Below are positions 1 to 9,022 of a stretch of DNA of 64,000 nt, in pieces; the stretch's first letter is position 1, and the number at the start of each line of letters is the position of its first letter. This DNA is from JBGRQA01 sp041725895 (GTDB lineage Bacteria > Bacteroidota > Bacteroidia > Bacteroidales > Marinifilaceae), in assembly GCA_041725895.1 (NCBI GenBank), contig JBGRQA010000027.1:22407-86406 (forward strand), given 5' to 3'. The position numbers were made by a program, and so were the translations under genes. The notes beneath the pieces were generated by a model. The model was not told the origin of the DNA and ran no database searches. It saw only the letters and a list, made by a program, of their open reading frames with translations.

Positions 1-9
1 GAAGGAATT

Positions 10-591
10 ATGGCTTTTACATTACAGATAGGAGATAAGGCTCCCGATTTTTGTTTGGTGGGTACCGACGGAATTAAATACAAGTTGACGGATTTTAAAT
101 CTTCCAAAATTCTTGTTGTATTTTTTACTTGCAATCATTGTCCCTACGTAATTGGTTCGGATGAGGATACCCGGGCCATTGCTGATAAATATATTCCCCA
201 TGGGGTAGAATTTGTTGGGATCAATTCCAATTCGCCCAATACTTACGAGGAAGACGATTTCGATAGCATGGTACAACGAATGGATGATAATGAGTTTCCC
301 TGGGTGTATCTTTACGATGAAACGCAGGAAGTGGCTTTGGCTTATGGTGCTTTGCGAACTCCTCACTTCTATGTGTTTGATAGAAGCAGGAAATTGATCT
401 ACACCGGAAGAGCTGTTGACAATCCAAGGGATACCTCGAAGGTGACCCGAAGGGATTTGGAGAAAGCCTTGGATGAATACCTGGAAGGGAAGGAAATATC
501 CAACCCCGTTACCAATCCAATTGGTTGCAATGTAAAGTGGGAGGGCAAAGACAAGCATTGGATGCCGGCTGATGCCTGTGATCTGGTGTAG
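10..591 (+). CDS. Thioredoxin family protein (AhpC/TSA-like redoxin)
   Basis: The 193-residue protein opens with the redoxin signature GDKAPDF (residues 8-14) and has a CxxC-type site in FFTCNHCPY (C41 and C44), as in the cytosolic thioredoxin-like branch of the AhpC/TSA family. The cis-Pro loop is visible as RTPHFYVF. No signal peptide is present, so a cytoplasmic thiol-disulfide or peroxide-linked role is inferred; the substrate is not evident. The ATG lies just after a purine-rich GAAGGA, one of the few plausible ribosome binding sites in the window. The frame is complete although it starts 10 bases from the window edge. It converges on the aminotransferase gene. Confidence 0.85.
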   Translation: MAFTLQIGDKAPDFCLVGTDGIKYKLTDFKSSKILVVFFTCNHCPYVIGSDEDTRAIADKYIPHGVEFVGINSNSPNTYEEDDFDSMVQRMDDNEFPWVYLYDETQEVALAYGALRTPHFYVFDRSRKLIYTGRAVDNPRDTSKVTRRDLEKALDEYLEGKEISNPVTNPIGCNVKWEGKDKHWMPADACDLV

Positions 592-651
592 CTGTACAAT
601 CGAGGGAAGAGGGCCGGAAATGAAGCGAACCTGTTCTTCTGTTATATGCAT

Positions 652-677
652 AAAAAAGGGGCTGAAAACTCAGCCCC
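652..677 (-). terminator. Intrinsic terminator of the aminotransferase gene
   Basis: An 8-bp stem (GGGGCTGA at 658-665 with TCAGCCCC at 670-677, loop AAAC) is followed on the minus strand by a run of six T (complement of 652-657). It lies 32 bases beyond the aminotransferase stop. Confidence 0.8.
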
Positions 678-708
678 TCCTGTACAATGTCAATTGTATC
701 GGAAAAAA

Positions 709-1908
709 CTAGATCGTTCTTCCTGGATATACTTTCAATGCTTCAGCAAGTGTTTCCATTGCATTAGCTAAATCTTCCTTTTTCAAAACGTAAGCAATAC
801 GAACTTCGTTTTTACCTAAACCTTTGGTAGCGTAGAATCCGGTTGCAGGAGCTACCATTACCGATTGGTTCTTGTATTCGAAATCTTCCAGAATCCACTG
901 GGCAAATTTGTCCGCATCATCAATTGGTAGTTTCACAACAGTATAGAAAGCACCTTTAGGAGTAGGACTGTAAACGCCTTCCATTTTGTTCAGGGCTTCT
1001 ACCATGAAGTTACGACGCTCGATGTATTCGTTGTAAACCTCGTCGAAGTATTCCTTGGGAGTTTCAAGGGAAGCTTCTGCAGCAATCTGACCGAAAGCAG
1101 GAGGACACAGACGAGCCTGGGCAAATTTCATAGCAATTTTGATTACCTCTTTGTTTTTGGTAATCATGGCACCAATACGAACACCACACTCGCTGTAACG
1201 CTTGGATACCGAATCCATCAGGATTACGTTTTGCTCCAAACCTTCCAGGTTCATGGCCGAAAAATGCTCCTCTCCGTCGTAGCAGAACTCACGGTATACT
1301 TCATCTGAGAACAGGTACAAATCGTGCTTCAGGATGATTTCGCGCAGTTGATTCAATTCCTCTTTGGAGTACAGGTAACCGGTTGGGTTGTTTGGGTTAC
1401 AGATTACAATCCCTTTTGTTTTAGGGGTAATCAGTTTCTCAAACTCCTCGATGGAAGGCAAACCAAAATCATTCTCAATGCTGGAAGTGATTGGTTTTAC
1501 CACAACTCCGGCTGCTACAGCAAATCCATTGTAGTTTGCATAGAAAGGTTCCGGGATGATAATTTCATCACCAGGATTCAAACAAGACATCAGCGCAAAA
1601 GTAATTGCTTCGGAACCACCGGTGGTGATCAGCATCTCGTTTTCGTCCACATTAATGCCAATGTTCTGGTAGTACTTGGCCAATTTCTGACGGTAGGAAA
1701 GGTTTCCTGCCGAATGGCTGTACTCGATTACCTTTTCGGTACAATTTTTCACCGCGTCCATGGCAACTTCCGGAGTTTTGATATCCGGCTGACCAATGTT
1801 CAAGTGATAAATAGTTCTGCCTTTGGCTTTAGCTGCCTCGGCAAAAGGAACGAGTTTCCGAATAGGAGACTCAGGCATCAATTTTCCTTTATCTGATACT
1901 TGTGGCAT
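709..1908 (-). CDS. Pyridoxal phosphate-dependent aminotransferase (class I/II)
   Basis: The 399-residue protein is a fold-type I aminotransferase. It shows NPNNPTG (171-177), the PLP-pyridine Asp in SDEVY (D202), the Schiff-base Lys in SVSKRYSECG (K236) and a substrate Arg in the C-terminal NEVRIAYV. It should transfer amino groups between an amino acid and 2-oxoglutarate in the cytoplasm. The closest family sense is the aspartate or broad-range aminotransferase of Bacteroidota, but the substrate cannot be read from the sequence. It is monocistronic: a -7-like TAATTTTG on the minus strand (1987-1994) lies about 80 bases upstream, and a strong terminator follows. Confidence 0.9.
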   Translation of the reverse strand: MPQVSDKGKLMPESPIRKLVPFAEAAKAKGRTIYHLNIGQPDIKTPEVAMDAVKNCTEKVIEYSHSAGNLSYRQKLAKYYQNIGINVDENEMLITTGGSEAITFALMSCLNPGDEIIIPEPFYANYNGFAVAAGVVVKPITSSIENDFGLPSIEEFEKLITPKTKGIVICNPNNPTGYLYSKEELNQLREIILKHDLYLFSDEVYREFCYDGEEHFSAMNLEGLEQNVILMDSVSKRYSECGVRIGAMITKNKEVIKIAMKFAQARLCPPAFGQIAAEASLETPKEYFDEVYNEYIERRNFMVEALNKMEGVYSPTPKGAFYTVVKLPIDDADKFAQWILEDFEYKNQSVMVAPATGFYATKGLGKNEVRIAYVLKKEDLANAMETLAEALKVYPGRTI

Positions 1909-2114
1909 TTGTTATGTGTTTAAGATTTTTGTTGTATAAAAAGTATCCTAAGCGATTTGCAATTCATATTGCAAGAATCAGCATGCCAAAATTAGACAAA
2001 AATTGATGTAAAAAAAATGATTTTTGCTGCTTTTCAACAGTGGAGTAAAAAGCTGATTGTAAGTTATAAAATAGGAAGAATTGGATTAAAATGGTTCAAA
2101 AATGATAAATTGTA

Positions 2115-2576
2115 TTATTCTCTTCCCTTTGAAAGAAAAAACTCAAGGCTATTTACAGACCATTCAACACTATTAATTGGCCTTTTAGGTGCAATTTCTT
2201 TATTTGCTTTAATGGGTAATATCTCTTTTATAGATTTTATTGCTTCAATATGTGTTGTTATTGGTAAAGCACCTTTTTCAAAACCTGTTCTTTTTCCATT
2301 TAAATCATAATAAATGCCAGATTCTCTCCATCCTATAAATTTACCATTGAATCCATAAATTTCATCTTCATTGCTTTTTAAGAAATAGCAAACAGGCTTT
2401 CCGTCCCATAAGTAAATAACATAAGTTGAATCATTATTATTGTAATAAGCAACAGGTTTTCCATCCTTATTGTAAATAGATATTTCATTGCTTTCGAAAG
2501 CATCTTTTTGATCATCATCTTGACAAGAGATGAATAATAAAATTGTTATTACAAAGTAGGATAAGGTTTTTCTCAT
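2115..2576 (-). CDS. Small lipoprotein of the 4-fold beta flower type
   Basis: The 153-residue protein has a signal peptide ending in a lipobox (ISCQDDDQ, Cys18), so it should be lipid-anchored in the envelope. After it, four short repeats of the form 'IY-x-x-GKP-x-x-YF/W' follow one another (IYNKDGKPVAYY, IYLWDGKPVCYF, IYGFNGKFIGW, YYDLNGKRTGF). I recognise this pattern as the 4-fold beta flower domain from memory; its biochemical role is not established to my knowledge. The last 50 residues are helical and basic. The gene follows the 485-residue lipoprotein gene on the same strand with a perfect stem-loop between them. Both genes are clearly more AT-rich than their neighbours, which hints at acquisition. 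Confidence 0.7.
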   Translation of the reverse strand: MRKTLSYFVITILLFISCQDDDQKDAFESNEISIYNKDGKPVAYYNNNDSTYVIYLWDGKPVCYFLKSNEDEIYGFNGKFIGWRESGIYYDLNGKRTGFEKGALPITTHIEAIKSIKEILPIKANKEIAPKRPINSVEWSVNSLEFFLSKGRE

Positions 2577-2598
2577 ATTAGTAAAATTATAAATGAAA

Positions 2599-2630
2599 CA
2601 TCGAACTTTATGTTAGCATAAAGTTCGATG
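2599..2630 (-). terminator. Perfect 14-bp stem-loop between two lipoprotein genes
   Basis: CATCGAACTTTATG (2599-2612) pairs perfectly with CATAAAGTTCGATG (2617-2630) across the loop TTAG. It sits 13 bases past the upstream lipoprotein stop and 23 bases before the next start. The T-tract on the minus strand is weak (TTTCATTT), so it may be a partial terminator or an mRNA processing/stability element. Confidence 0.5.
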
Positions 2631-2642
2631 AGAGTCTAAATT

Positions 2643-4100
2643 TTAATATACTCTTTTTGTTTTGATGCTAAATTTACACCAGCCAGCTGTAATTTCTCGT
2701 GGATAGTATTTTGTTCCTACTTTTTTTGTAATTACAGGATCATTAAAATGCAAAATTGCTTCACCTAAATCATCCGATTGCAATTTTGTTTTAATTGTAC
2801 AAGTAGATTTCTGAGATTTAGCTGCTGAAGCACCAAATTTTAATCCGATTTTCTTTGAATCACCATTATTTGCGCCAAAATTCATAGCATAATTTGATGA
2901 TATTTCTACGGTTTCAGTTACTTCTTGTTCAGAATCAATTTCAGCTATTTCGAATTTCCAAGCCATTCCATAATTTTGTAAATCCCATGGGATTAATTCT
3001 AAATTAGGATTATAGTGTTTATAGCCAACAATAGATGCATATGGGAATTTGTTTTTGTACGCATAACGAATTTCATAATCAATAAGATCAAGTGGTTTTG
3101 CGGAAAAATATTTAGTTAAAGTAGATCCCATCCCATTTTTTGAGTTAATTATGACAGTTACCTGAAATTCCCATGCTCCATCAGTCCAATATTTGGCTGG
3201 ATTTGTTGCATCTTTTGCAGGTATTTTTTCTTTTCTAAATGGATCTCCAGATTGCTCTGATATTTTATTAAACCAATCTCCATTCATTTGGAAGTCTGTA
3301 AAAAATTCGCTGTAGTTTGATTTAAATTTACCAGTTGTATTCTGAGGAGTTAATCCATAATAGATATGATCTCTTTGCCAATCCATACCCAAATTGAATG
3401 CTTTAATAGCTGCAGGGTCGAAAGAATTTGAAGAACTGGATGATTTTAATTTTTGTTTTGTTTTTTGAGGATTAAAACAATCATCAATAAACTCATAAGA
3501 ATACGAGTTTAAAGTAGATGATTTGAGGTTCCCTTTTTTAGAAGTTCTTACTCGTTCATTTGTTTTAACTACAAGTGTTGGAAAATTTGGAATAGTACCT
3601 TCTGGTATTGATATTAGATTGTTCTTAGAATCATAAAGAAGAACGTCTTTACTTTTGTTAACTACAACAGCAACAATGGGAGTTTCTTTTTCTGTAGCCC
3701 AACTATTAGGTGTAAAGTTTGGAAGTGTAGGAATTAGAATTGTGAGTAGAGGTAATTGTTCTTCAATCTGATTAAATAACTCTTTTGATTCAGAATATGA
3801 GGAAATTAACTCAGAAACAGAAATGTTATTTATTTTCTGATCCTTTATTAAGTGATATAGAACATCGTGATCATTATCAAATTGTTTTAATGCTTCATTC
3901 TTTATAAGTTCTCTTAACTCTTTACTATCAGCTAATGCAGGAATTAAGGCATTGGCAAACTTAATTCTTAAACTATCATTTGTATTTTTGATAAATAATT
4001 CTGAACCAGAAGATGGTTTTTCATCCATAAAATCATCATTTTGGCAGCATGCAAATAAAAATGTAAGCAATATTATTGCAAAAAAATTAATTTTATTCAT
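2643..4100 (-). CDS. Hypothetical lipoprotein, 485 aa
   Basis: I do not recognise this protein. It starts with a hydrophobic signal and a lipobox-like FACCQNDD (Cys18 or Cys19), as in Bacteroidota surface lipoproteins. Residues about 40-125 look helical (ALADSKELRELIKNEALK region). A Ser-rich linker (KSSSSSNSF) lies near 225, and the C-terminal half is beta-rich with many aromatic residues (WQRDHIYYG, GDWFNK, WTDGAWEFQV). A late stretch of alternating polar and hydrophobic residues (ISSNYAMNFGANN and onward) would suit long beta hairpins. No catalytic motif is visible. Base composition is AT-rich compared with the flanking housekeeping genes. Confidence 0.65.
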   Translation of the reverse strand: MNKINFFAIILLTFLFACCQNDDFMDEKPSSGSELFIKNTNDSLRIKFANALIPALADSKELRELIKNEALKQFDNDHDVLYHLIKDQKINNISVSELISSYSESKELFNQIEEQLPLLTILIPTLPNFTPNSWATEKETPIVAVVVNKSKDVLLYDSKNNLISIPEGTIPNFPTLVVKTNERVRTSKKGNLKSSTLNSYSYEFIDDCFNPQKTKQKLKSSSSSNSFDPAAIKAFNLGMDWQRDHIYYGLTPQNTTGKFKSNYSEFFTDFQMNGDWFNKISEQSGDPFRKEKIPAKDATNPAKYWTDGAWEFQVTVIINSKNGMGSTLTKYFSAKPLDLIDYEIRYAYKNKFPYASIVGYKHYNPNLELIPWDLQNYGMAWKFEIAEIDSEQEVTETVEISSNYAMNFGANNGDSKKIGLKFGASAAKSQKSTCTIKTKLQSDDLGEAILHFNDPVITKKVGTKYYPREITAGWCKFSIKTKRVY

Positions 4101-4838
4101 TTTTAGAGTATTAAGTTATTGTTAATAATTACACGCAAATATGTTTAATGAAAGTAAACATAAACAATACAGGCAAAGTTATTAAACAAAACATAATAGT
4201 GTTGTGAGTCTGACGTGTTGTTAAGCATGTTAATAATGAAAAACCATAATAAACACCTGGTGTATGTAGTTGTATAGTAGGTGTTTGTTTTTTCTCTGTG
4301 TAGGATTTAAATAATACAAAATAATTTAATGAGAAAGTGATTTGTATATCTTTAATAAGTAACTATTCTGTTTAGGCATTAGTTGTGTAGAGTTTTGATG
4401 AATTATAAATATTTAAAGCTTATCGTGAGAAACAGGAAGTCTTGAAATTTTAAGAAGTAAAGCTAAAACTCTATCTGCTAGGCATTACTATTTTTAGAAA
4501 TGATGCAATATATCTTGATTTCAACAATAATATATTGTAGATATTTGTTAATTTTGTCCCAAATTTTTTTGAAATAAATACGAACTAAAGGCTTAATGTG
4601 ATTTTATGGAGATGAAATATGCAAGTGCCTAAAGTATTTTGAGTACTTAAAGTATTTAAAGCGAGAAAAGAATTGGAGCAAGATTGAAATAGAATTTGCT
4701 GAATGTTGTTTTTACTTCGGTTTTTAAAAGACTTTAAGTGGTTGAAGTCAGAATTGTATAAAAAGTTCATTAAAATTTACAAAGAGTACAATTAATGCAC
4801 ATTACAATGTGCAAAACACTAAAAATAGAGTTAAACAC
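4101..4838. other. AT-rich intergenic region upstream of valS
   Basis: This 738-base stretch has no convincing gene; the short frames in it have low-complexity products. It holds the divergent upstream regions of the lipoprotein gene and valS, a terminator-like hairpin (4251-4286), and a -7-like TAATTTTG (4549-4556) that could start a valS transcript with a leader of about 280 bases. Two near copies of TAAAGTATTT occur at 4635-4660. Confidence 0.6.
4251..4294 (+). terminator. Terminator-like hairpin without an upstream gene
   Basis: AAACACCT (4251-4258) pairs with AGGTGTTT (4279-4286) across a 20-base loop, followed by GTTTTTTC. No plus-strand gene precedes it, so it could end a small RNA or be chance in AT-rich DNA. 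Confidence 0.3.
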
Positions 4839-7463
4839 ATGGAAATCCCAACTAAGTACAATCCTGCAGAATCGGAGGATAAGTGGTACAAGTATTGGAT
4901 GGATAAAGGATTCTTCCATTCCGTACCCGACGAGAGAGAGCCGTATACTATTGTGATACCTCCGCCAAACGTCACCGGAGTGTTGCACATGGGGCATATG
5001 CTGAACAATACTATTCAAGATGTATTGGTCCGCAGAGCCAGATTGCAGGGTAAAAACGTCTGTTGGGTGCCTGGAACCGATCACGCTTCCATTGCTACAG
5101 AGGCTAAGGTGGTGAACAAGTTGAAGCAGGAAGGTATCAATAAGGCCGACCTGACTCGCGACGAGTTTATGAAGCATGCCTGGGAATGGAAAGAGAAGCA
5201 CGGGGGAATTATCCTGGAGCAGTTGAAGAAACTGGGTGCATCTTGTGATTGGGATCGTACCAGCTTTACCATGGACGAATCGCTTTACGAATCAGTAATT
5301 GATGTATTTATTGATTTGTACAAGAAAGATAAAATTTACCGTGGGGTACGTATGGTAAACTGGGACCCAGCAGCCCAAACTGCCGTATCAGATGAAGAGG
5401 TAATCTACAAGGAAGTACAATCCAAACTGTACTACCTGCGCTATAAAATTGAAGGAACCGAAGACGAGTATGTAACCATTGCAACTACCCGTCCTGAAAC
5501 TATTTTGGGTGATACCGCCGTTTGTGTGAACCCGAATGATGAGCGATTCACTCACCTGAAAGGCAAGCGAGTGATTGTTCCATTGGTGAACCGTTCCATT
5601 CCAATTATTCAGGATGAGTATGTGGATATGGAGTTCGGTACCGGTGCTCTGAAAATTACTCCGGCACATGATATTCATGACTATGAGATTGGAGACCGTC
5701 ACAATTTGGAAACCATCGATATTTTCAACGACAACGGAACCTTAAGCGAAGCAGCTCAGCTGTTCGTGGGAATGGATCGTTTCGAAGTTCGTGATGCCAT
5801 TATTCCTGAGTTGGAAAAAGCAGGAAACATGGTGAAGATCGAGGACTACGTAAATAAGGTAGGTTACTCTGAAAGAACCGATGCTGCTATTGAACCCAAG
5901 CTGAGTATGCAGTGGTTCATGAAGATGAAGGAGCTGGCTCAGCCTGCCCTGGAGAATGTAATGAACGATAACGTTCAGTTGCACCCTGCCAAGTTCAAGA
6001 ATACCTACCGTCACTGGATGGAGAATGTGAAGGATTGGTGTATTTCCCGTCAGTTGTGGTGGGGACAGCGTATTCCTGTTTACTACCTTCCGGAAGGAGG
6101 CTACGTAGTGGCTAAAAATATTGAGGAAGCTTTGGTTGAGGCGAAAGCGAAAACCGGTAAGGAATACAAGGCCGAAGAATTGCGTCAGGATGAGGATGTT
6201 CTGGATACCTGGTTCTCTTCATGGTTGTGGCCAATTTCCGTATTCGACGGAATCCGTAACCCTGAAAACGAAGAAATTAAATACTACTACCCAACCAATG
6301 ACTTGGTTAGTGGTCCTGATATCCTGTTCTTCTGGATTGCCCGTATGGTAATTGCCGGATACGAGTACAGAGATATGAAGCCATTCAACAACGTTTACCT
6401 GACAGGTATTGTGCGTGACAGCCAACGTCGTAAGATGTCTAAGTCGTTGGGGAATTCGCCTGATCCATTGTTGTTGATCGACAAGTATGGAGCTGATGGT
6501 ATTCGTGTGGGTATGCTGTTGTGCTCTCCTGCAGGAGGAGACCTTTTGTTTGACGAGAGCTTGCCGGAGCAGGGACGTAACTTTACCACCAAGATTTGGA
6601 ATGCTTTCCGTTTGGTTAAAAATTGGGAAGTTGCCGATATCGAACAACCTGAGTACGCTCGTTTGGCTACCGAATGGTTCCGTTCCAAGTTGAACAAAAC
6701 CATGGAGCAGTTGGATGAGCAGTTCAAGCAGTACCGTATCAGCGAGGCCTTGATGACCGTTTACACTTTGTTCCGTGATGAATTCTCTTCATGGTACCTG
6801 GAGATGGTGAAGCCTGCTTTTGGTCAGCCTATCGATAAAGCTACCTATGAAACAACCGTAGAGTTGTTCGAGAAATTGATGCAGTTGCTGCACCCATTCA
6901 TGCCTTTCCTAACCGAAGAGATCTGGCACTTGTTGCGTGATCGCAAGGAAGAAGAAAGCATCATGGTATCTGTAATGCCACAGGCAGAGAACGCTGATGA
7001 GGCGCTACTGGAGAAATTTGAGCAGGTGAAAGAAGTGATTGTTGCTATCCGTAACATCCGTAAGCAGAAGAACATCGCTTTTAAAGAAGTGTTGGATCTG
7101 AACTACAAGGTGAAGGAAGGTCAGTACGATCCTTCATTCGACAGTGTAGTTACCAAAATGGGTAATATGACTGCCATTTCTGAAGCCAATGGCGAGCTGA
7201 AAGGTGCTATGTCGTTTATCGTAAAAGCCGTGGAGTACTTTATTCCATTGGGCGATATGGTAGATGTGGAAGAAGAGCTGAAGAAACTGGAGGAGGAGTT
7301 GAAGTATACCGAAGGCTTCCTGAAATCCGTTTCCAAAAAGCTGAGCAACGAACGTTTCGTGAACAATGCCCCTGAAAAGGTAGTGGAAATGGAGCGTAAG
7401 AAGATGGCCGATGCTGAAGCTAAAATCAAAGTGCTTCAGGAGCGTATCGATTCTTTGAAATAA
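4839..7463 (+). CDS. valS: Valine--tRNA ligase
   Basis: Class I aminoacyl-tRNA synthetase that charges tRNA-Val and edits misactivated threonine. The catalytic HIGH-type motif is seen as LHMGH (about residues 49-53) and the KMSKS loop as RRKMSKSLGN (about 540). The CP1 editing domain carries TTRPETILGDTAV, and the C-terminal 70 residues form the Val-specific coiled-coil arm. I chose the ATG at 4839 (874 residues), because MEIPTKYNPAESEDKW matches the usual N-terminus; a GTG 30 bases upstream would add only KNRVKH-type residues. The length is normal for Bacteroidota ValRS. The gene is single and ends at a very stable terminator. Confidence 0.97.
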   Translation: MEIPTKYNPAESEDKWYKYWMDKGFFHSVPDEREPYTIVIPPPNVTGVLHMGHMLNNTIQDVLVRRARLQGKNVCWVPGTDHASIATEAKVVNKLKQEGINKADLTRDEFMKHAWEWKEKHGGIILEQLKKLGASCDWDRTSFTMDESLYESVIDVFIDLYKKDKIYRGVRMVNWDPAAQTAVSDEEVIYKEVQSKLYYLRYKIEGTEDEYVTIATTRPETILGDTAVCVNPNDERFTHLKGKRVIVPLVNRSIPIIQDEYVDMEFGTGALKITPAHDIHDYEIGDRHNLETIDIFNDNGTLSEAAQLFVGMDRFEVRDAIIPELEKAGNMVKIEDYVNKVGYSERTDAAIEPKLSMQWFMKMKELAQPALENVMNDNVQLHPAKFKNTYRHWMENVKDWCISRQLWWGQRIPVYYLPEGGYVVAKNIEEALVEAKAKTGKEYKAEELRQDEDVLDTWFSSWLWPISVFDGIRNPENEEIKYYYPTNDLVSGPDILFFWIARMVIAGYEYRDMKPFNNVYLTGIVRDSQRRKMSKSLGNSPDPLLLIDKYGADGIRVGMLLCSPAGGDLLFDESLPEQGRNFTTKIWNAFRLVKNWEVADIEQPEYARLATEWFRSKLNKTMEQLDEQFKQYRISEALMTVYTLFRDEFSSWYLEMVKPAFGQPIDKATYETTVELFEKLMQLLHPFMPFLTEEIWHLLRDRKEEESIMVSVMPQAENADEALLEKFEQVKEVIVAIRNIRKQKNIAFKEVLDLNYKVKEGQYDPSFDSVVTKMGNMTAISEANGELKGAMSFIVKAVEYFIPLGDMVDVEEELKKLEEELKYTEGFLKSVSKKLSNERFVNNAPEKVVEMERKKMADAEAKIKVLQERIDSLK

Positions 7464-7488
7464 TTACACTGTACCAAATACATAGGCA

Positions 7489-7522
7489 AAAGCGTCATTC
7501 CTTCGGGGGTGGCGCTTTTTTT
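7489..7522 (+). terminator. Strong intrinsic terminator of valS
   Basis: A 13-bp stem (7489-7501 with 7506-7518, including G-T pairs) closed by a TTCG tetraloop is followed by TTTTTTT, 25 bases after the valS stop. Confidence 0.85.
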
Positions 7523-7562
7523 CTATGGTTAATGAGTGGCGGATTGTTTAGCCAATTTAGTT

Positions 7563-7850
7563 TTATGCTACTGCTCTTTTGGCTCTCCAGATTTCCCAGA
7601 AAAATCGTCCAATGAGGAATAGTAAGCATGCGGTTAAAAATTGACCAAAGTAATCCAGGTAGACCATTTGTTCCTTGGTGAGATGTTGCTCTATTTGATC
7701 TTCGAAGGAAAAGGTAATTCCCTGCATCAGAAAACAGAGTCCACATACCATTGAGAAAGACATTCGAGAAAGTGAAATTTGTTTCTTCCGGAATTTAGTA
7801 AGGGTATTGACAATTAGATACAGTCCGATGATAATTCTTCCAAAATCCAT
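7563..7850 (-). CDS. Small integral membrane protein, unknown function
   Basis: A 95-residue protein with three probable membrane segments: the N-terminal IIIGLYLIVNTL, a central MSFSMVCGLCFLMQGITF, and a C-terminal FLTACLLFLIGRFFWEIW that ends in basic residues. I do not recognise a family. The start was set at the ATG at 7848-7850 (MDFGRIIIG) because the 37 residues encoded upstream are polar and unlike a membrane-protein N-terminus. It is convergent with valS and divergent from the RidA gene. Confidence is moderate because the only support is the hydrophobic pattern and the open frame. Confidence 0.5.
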   Translation of the reverse strand: MDFGRIIIGLYLIVNTLTKFRKKQISLSRMSFSMVCGLCFLMQGITFSFEDQIEQHLTKEQMVYLDYFGQFLTACLLFLIGRFFWEIWRAKRAVA

Positions 7851-8089
7851 ACTGTTGTGTGTAGTTGATTGTTTATTGACGGAGCAAATATATGGAATAT
7901 GTACAATGAGTGATGGATGTTTGTGTCTGAATTTTCTTTTTGTTTCTGAGGTTTGGATCAAATTACTTAGTTTGGACCAAAATATTCAATACCATACTTG
8001 GTTGCTTCCCGAATCCCAGTTAATTGTTTCTCCATTTCCTGGTAATTTTCTAACTTGGCTCACCGAAAAAAACTTAAACACAAAATAGA

Positions 8090-8440
8090 ATGAGCATTAA
8101 GAGAATTGATTCCACCCCAAGAATGAGTCGTATTGTAGAGCATGGTAATACCATTTACTTGTGCGGACAAACTGCCAAGGACGCGACTAAGGATATTAAG
8201 GAGCAAACAGTAACCACACTTGAAAAAGTCGAGGAGCTTTTGGAGAAAGCAGGATCCGATAAGAAGCACATCCTTTCCGTAACCATTTATGTGCGCGATA
8301 TGAAAGATTTTGCTGCAATGAATGAGGTATGGGATGCGTGGGTTGAGGATGGTTATCAGCCGGCTCGTGCCTGTGTTGAGGCTCGAATGGCCCGTCCGGA
8401 ATTATTAGTTGAAATGTCAGTGATTGCAGCCAAGAAGTAG
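8090..8440 (+). CDS. RidA family protein (YjgF/YER057c/UK114)
   Basis: A 116-residue protein of the trimeric RidA fold. Canonical RidA hydrolyses reactive enamine/imine intermediates released by PLP enzymes. The conserved Arg that anchors the substrate carboxylate is present in PARACVEA (R93), and the terminal glutamate region reads ELLVEMSVIA. The N-terminal STPRMSRIVEHGNTIYLCGQ is closer to the RidA subfamily with a slightly different entrance loop than to E. coli RidA, so the exact substrate is open. The length is typical. It is a single gene followed by its own terminator. Confidence 0.88.
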   Translation: MSIKRIDSTPRMSRIVEHGNTIYLCGQTAKDATKDIKEQTVTTLEKVEELLEKAGSDKKHILSVTIYVRDMKDFAAMNEVWDAWVEDGYQPARACVEARMARPELLVEMSVIAAKK

Positions 8441-8467
8441 GCCGTAACACGATACTTGAATAAAATG

Positions 8468-8508
8468 AATCCGAATTTTGCTCTGTTGGTAAGGTTCGGA
8501 TTTTTTTT
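8468..8508 (+). terminator. Intrinsic terminator of the RidA gene
   Basis: AATCCGAA (8468-8475) pairs with TTCGGATT (8495-8502); the T-run extends through 8508. The loop is long (19 bases). Confidence 0.6.
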
Positions 8509-8604
8509 CGGATCGTTGCCGATAAAAGAAGTATAGTAATTATACCATTGGAAATGATATTGGTTTAAAACAGCTCACCTTCGGAAGGGGGTGAACAGAT
8601 GGTA

Positions 8605-8633
8605 CAAAAAAACCACCGTTGATAACGGTGGTT
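8605..8633 (-). terminator. Intrinsic terminator of the cold shock gene
   Basis: A 10-bp perfect stem (AACCACCGTT at 8611-8620 with AACGGTGGTT at 8624-8633, loop GAT) is followed on the minus strand by a run of about eight T, about 30 bases past the stop. Confidence 0.85.
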
Positions 8634-8663
8634 TCTTATAAGATGTATCAAAGTAAAAAGTAA

Positions 8664-8855
8664 TTAGTCAATTACTTTTACGTTTACAGCGTTCAAACCT
8701 TTTCTTCCTTTTTCTACATCGTACTCAACTTGGTCGTTTTCTTGAATTTCGTCAATAAGACCTGATACGTGTACGAAGATGTCTTCACTTGAATCGTCTG
8801 GCTTAATGAAACCAAAACCTTTGGACTCATTAAAGAATTTTACTGTTCCTTGCAT
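8664..8855 (-). CDS. Cold shock protein (CspA family)
   Basis: A 63-residue single cold shock domain. It has RNP1 as KGFGFIKP (12-19) and RNP2 as IFVHV (26-30), the aromatic nucleic-acid-binding face of CspA. It should bind single-stranded RNA and DNA and melt mRNA structure in the cytoplasm. Upstream on the minus strand there is a long untranslated stretch: the nearest promoter-like -7 box (TATCTTTG, complement of 9015-9022) implies a leader of about 150 bases, which would fit cold-regulated mRNAs. The gene is monocistronic, with a strong terminator. Confidence 0.95.
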   Translation of the reverse strand: MQGTVKFFNESKGFGFIKPDDSSEDIFVHVSGLIDEIQENDQVEYDVEKGRKGLNAVNVKVID

Positions 8856-9014
8856 TGTTAATTTTTTAAAAATATTAAATATTCATTGAAAGTCCTAATC
8901 TCTAAGTAATTACCAGTAACGATTCTATTAATTTTTATTCCGGTAAAAGGAATTAAGAGTAATGAATGATAATGAAATTCGAAGATTGTTTTCCATTAAA
9001 ACTTTTCAACAGCG

Positions 9015-9022
9015 CAAAGATA
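9015..9022 (-). promoter_or_regulatory. Putative -7 box for the cold shock gene
   Basis: CAAAGATA on the plus strand is TATCTTTG on the minus strand, matching the Bacteroidota -7 consensus TAnnTTTG. No exact TTTG -33 box is seen; TAAAG at about 9045 is a weak match. Confidence 0.4.

Noticed and set aside
22..651. 209-codon minus-strand frame opposite the thioredoxin-like gene
   Set aside because: Antisense of a recognised gene, with no domain and no promoter.
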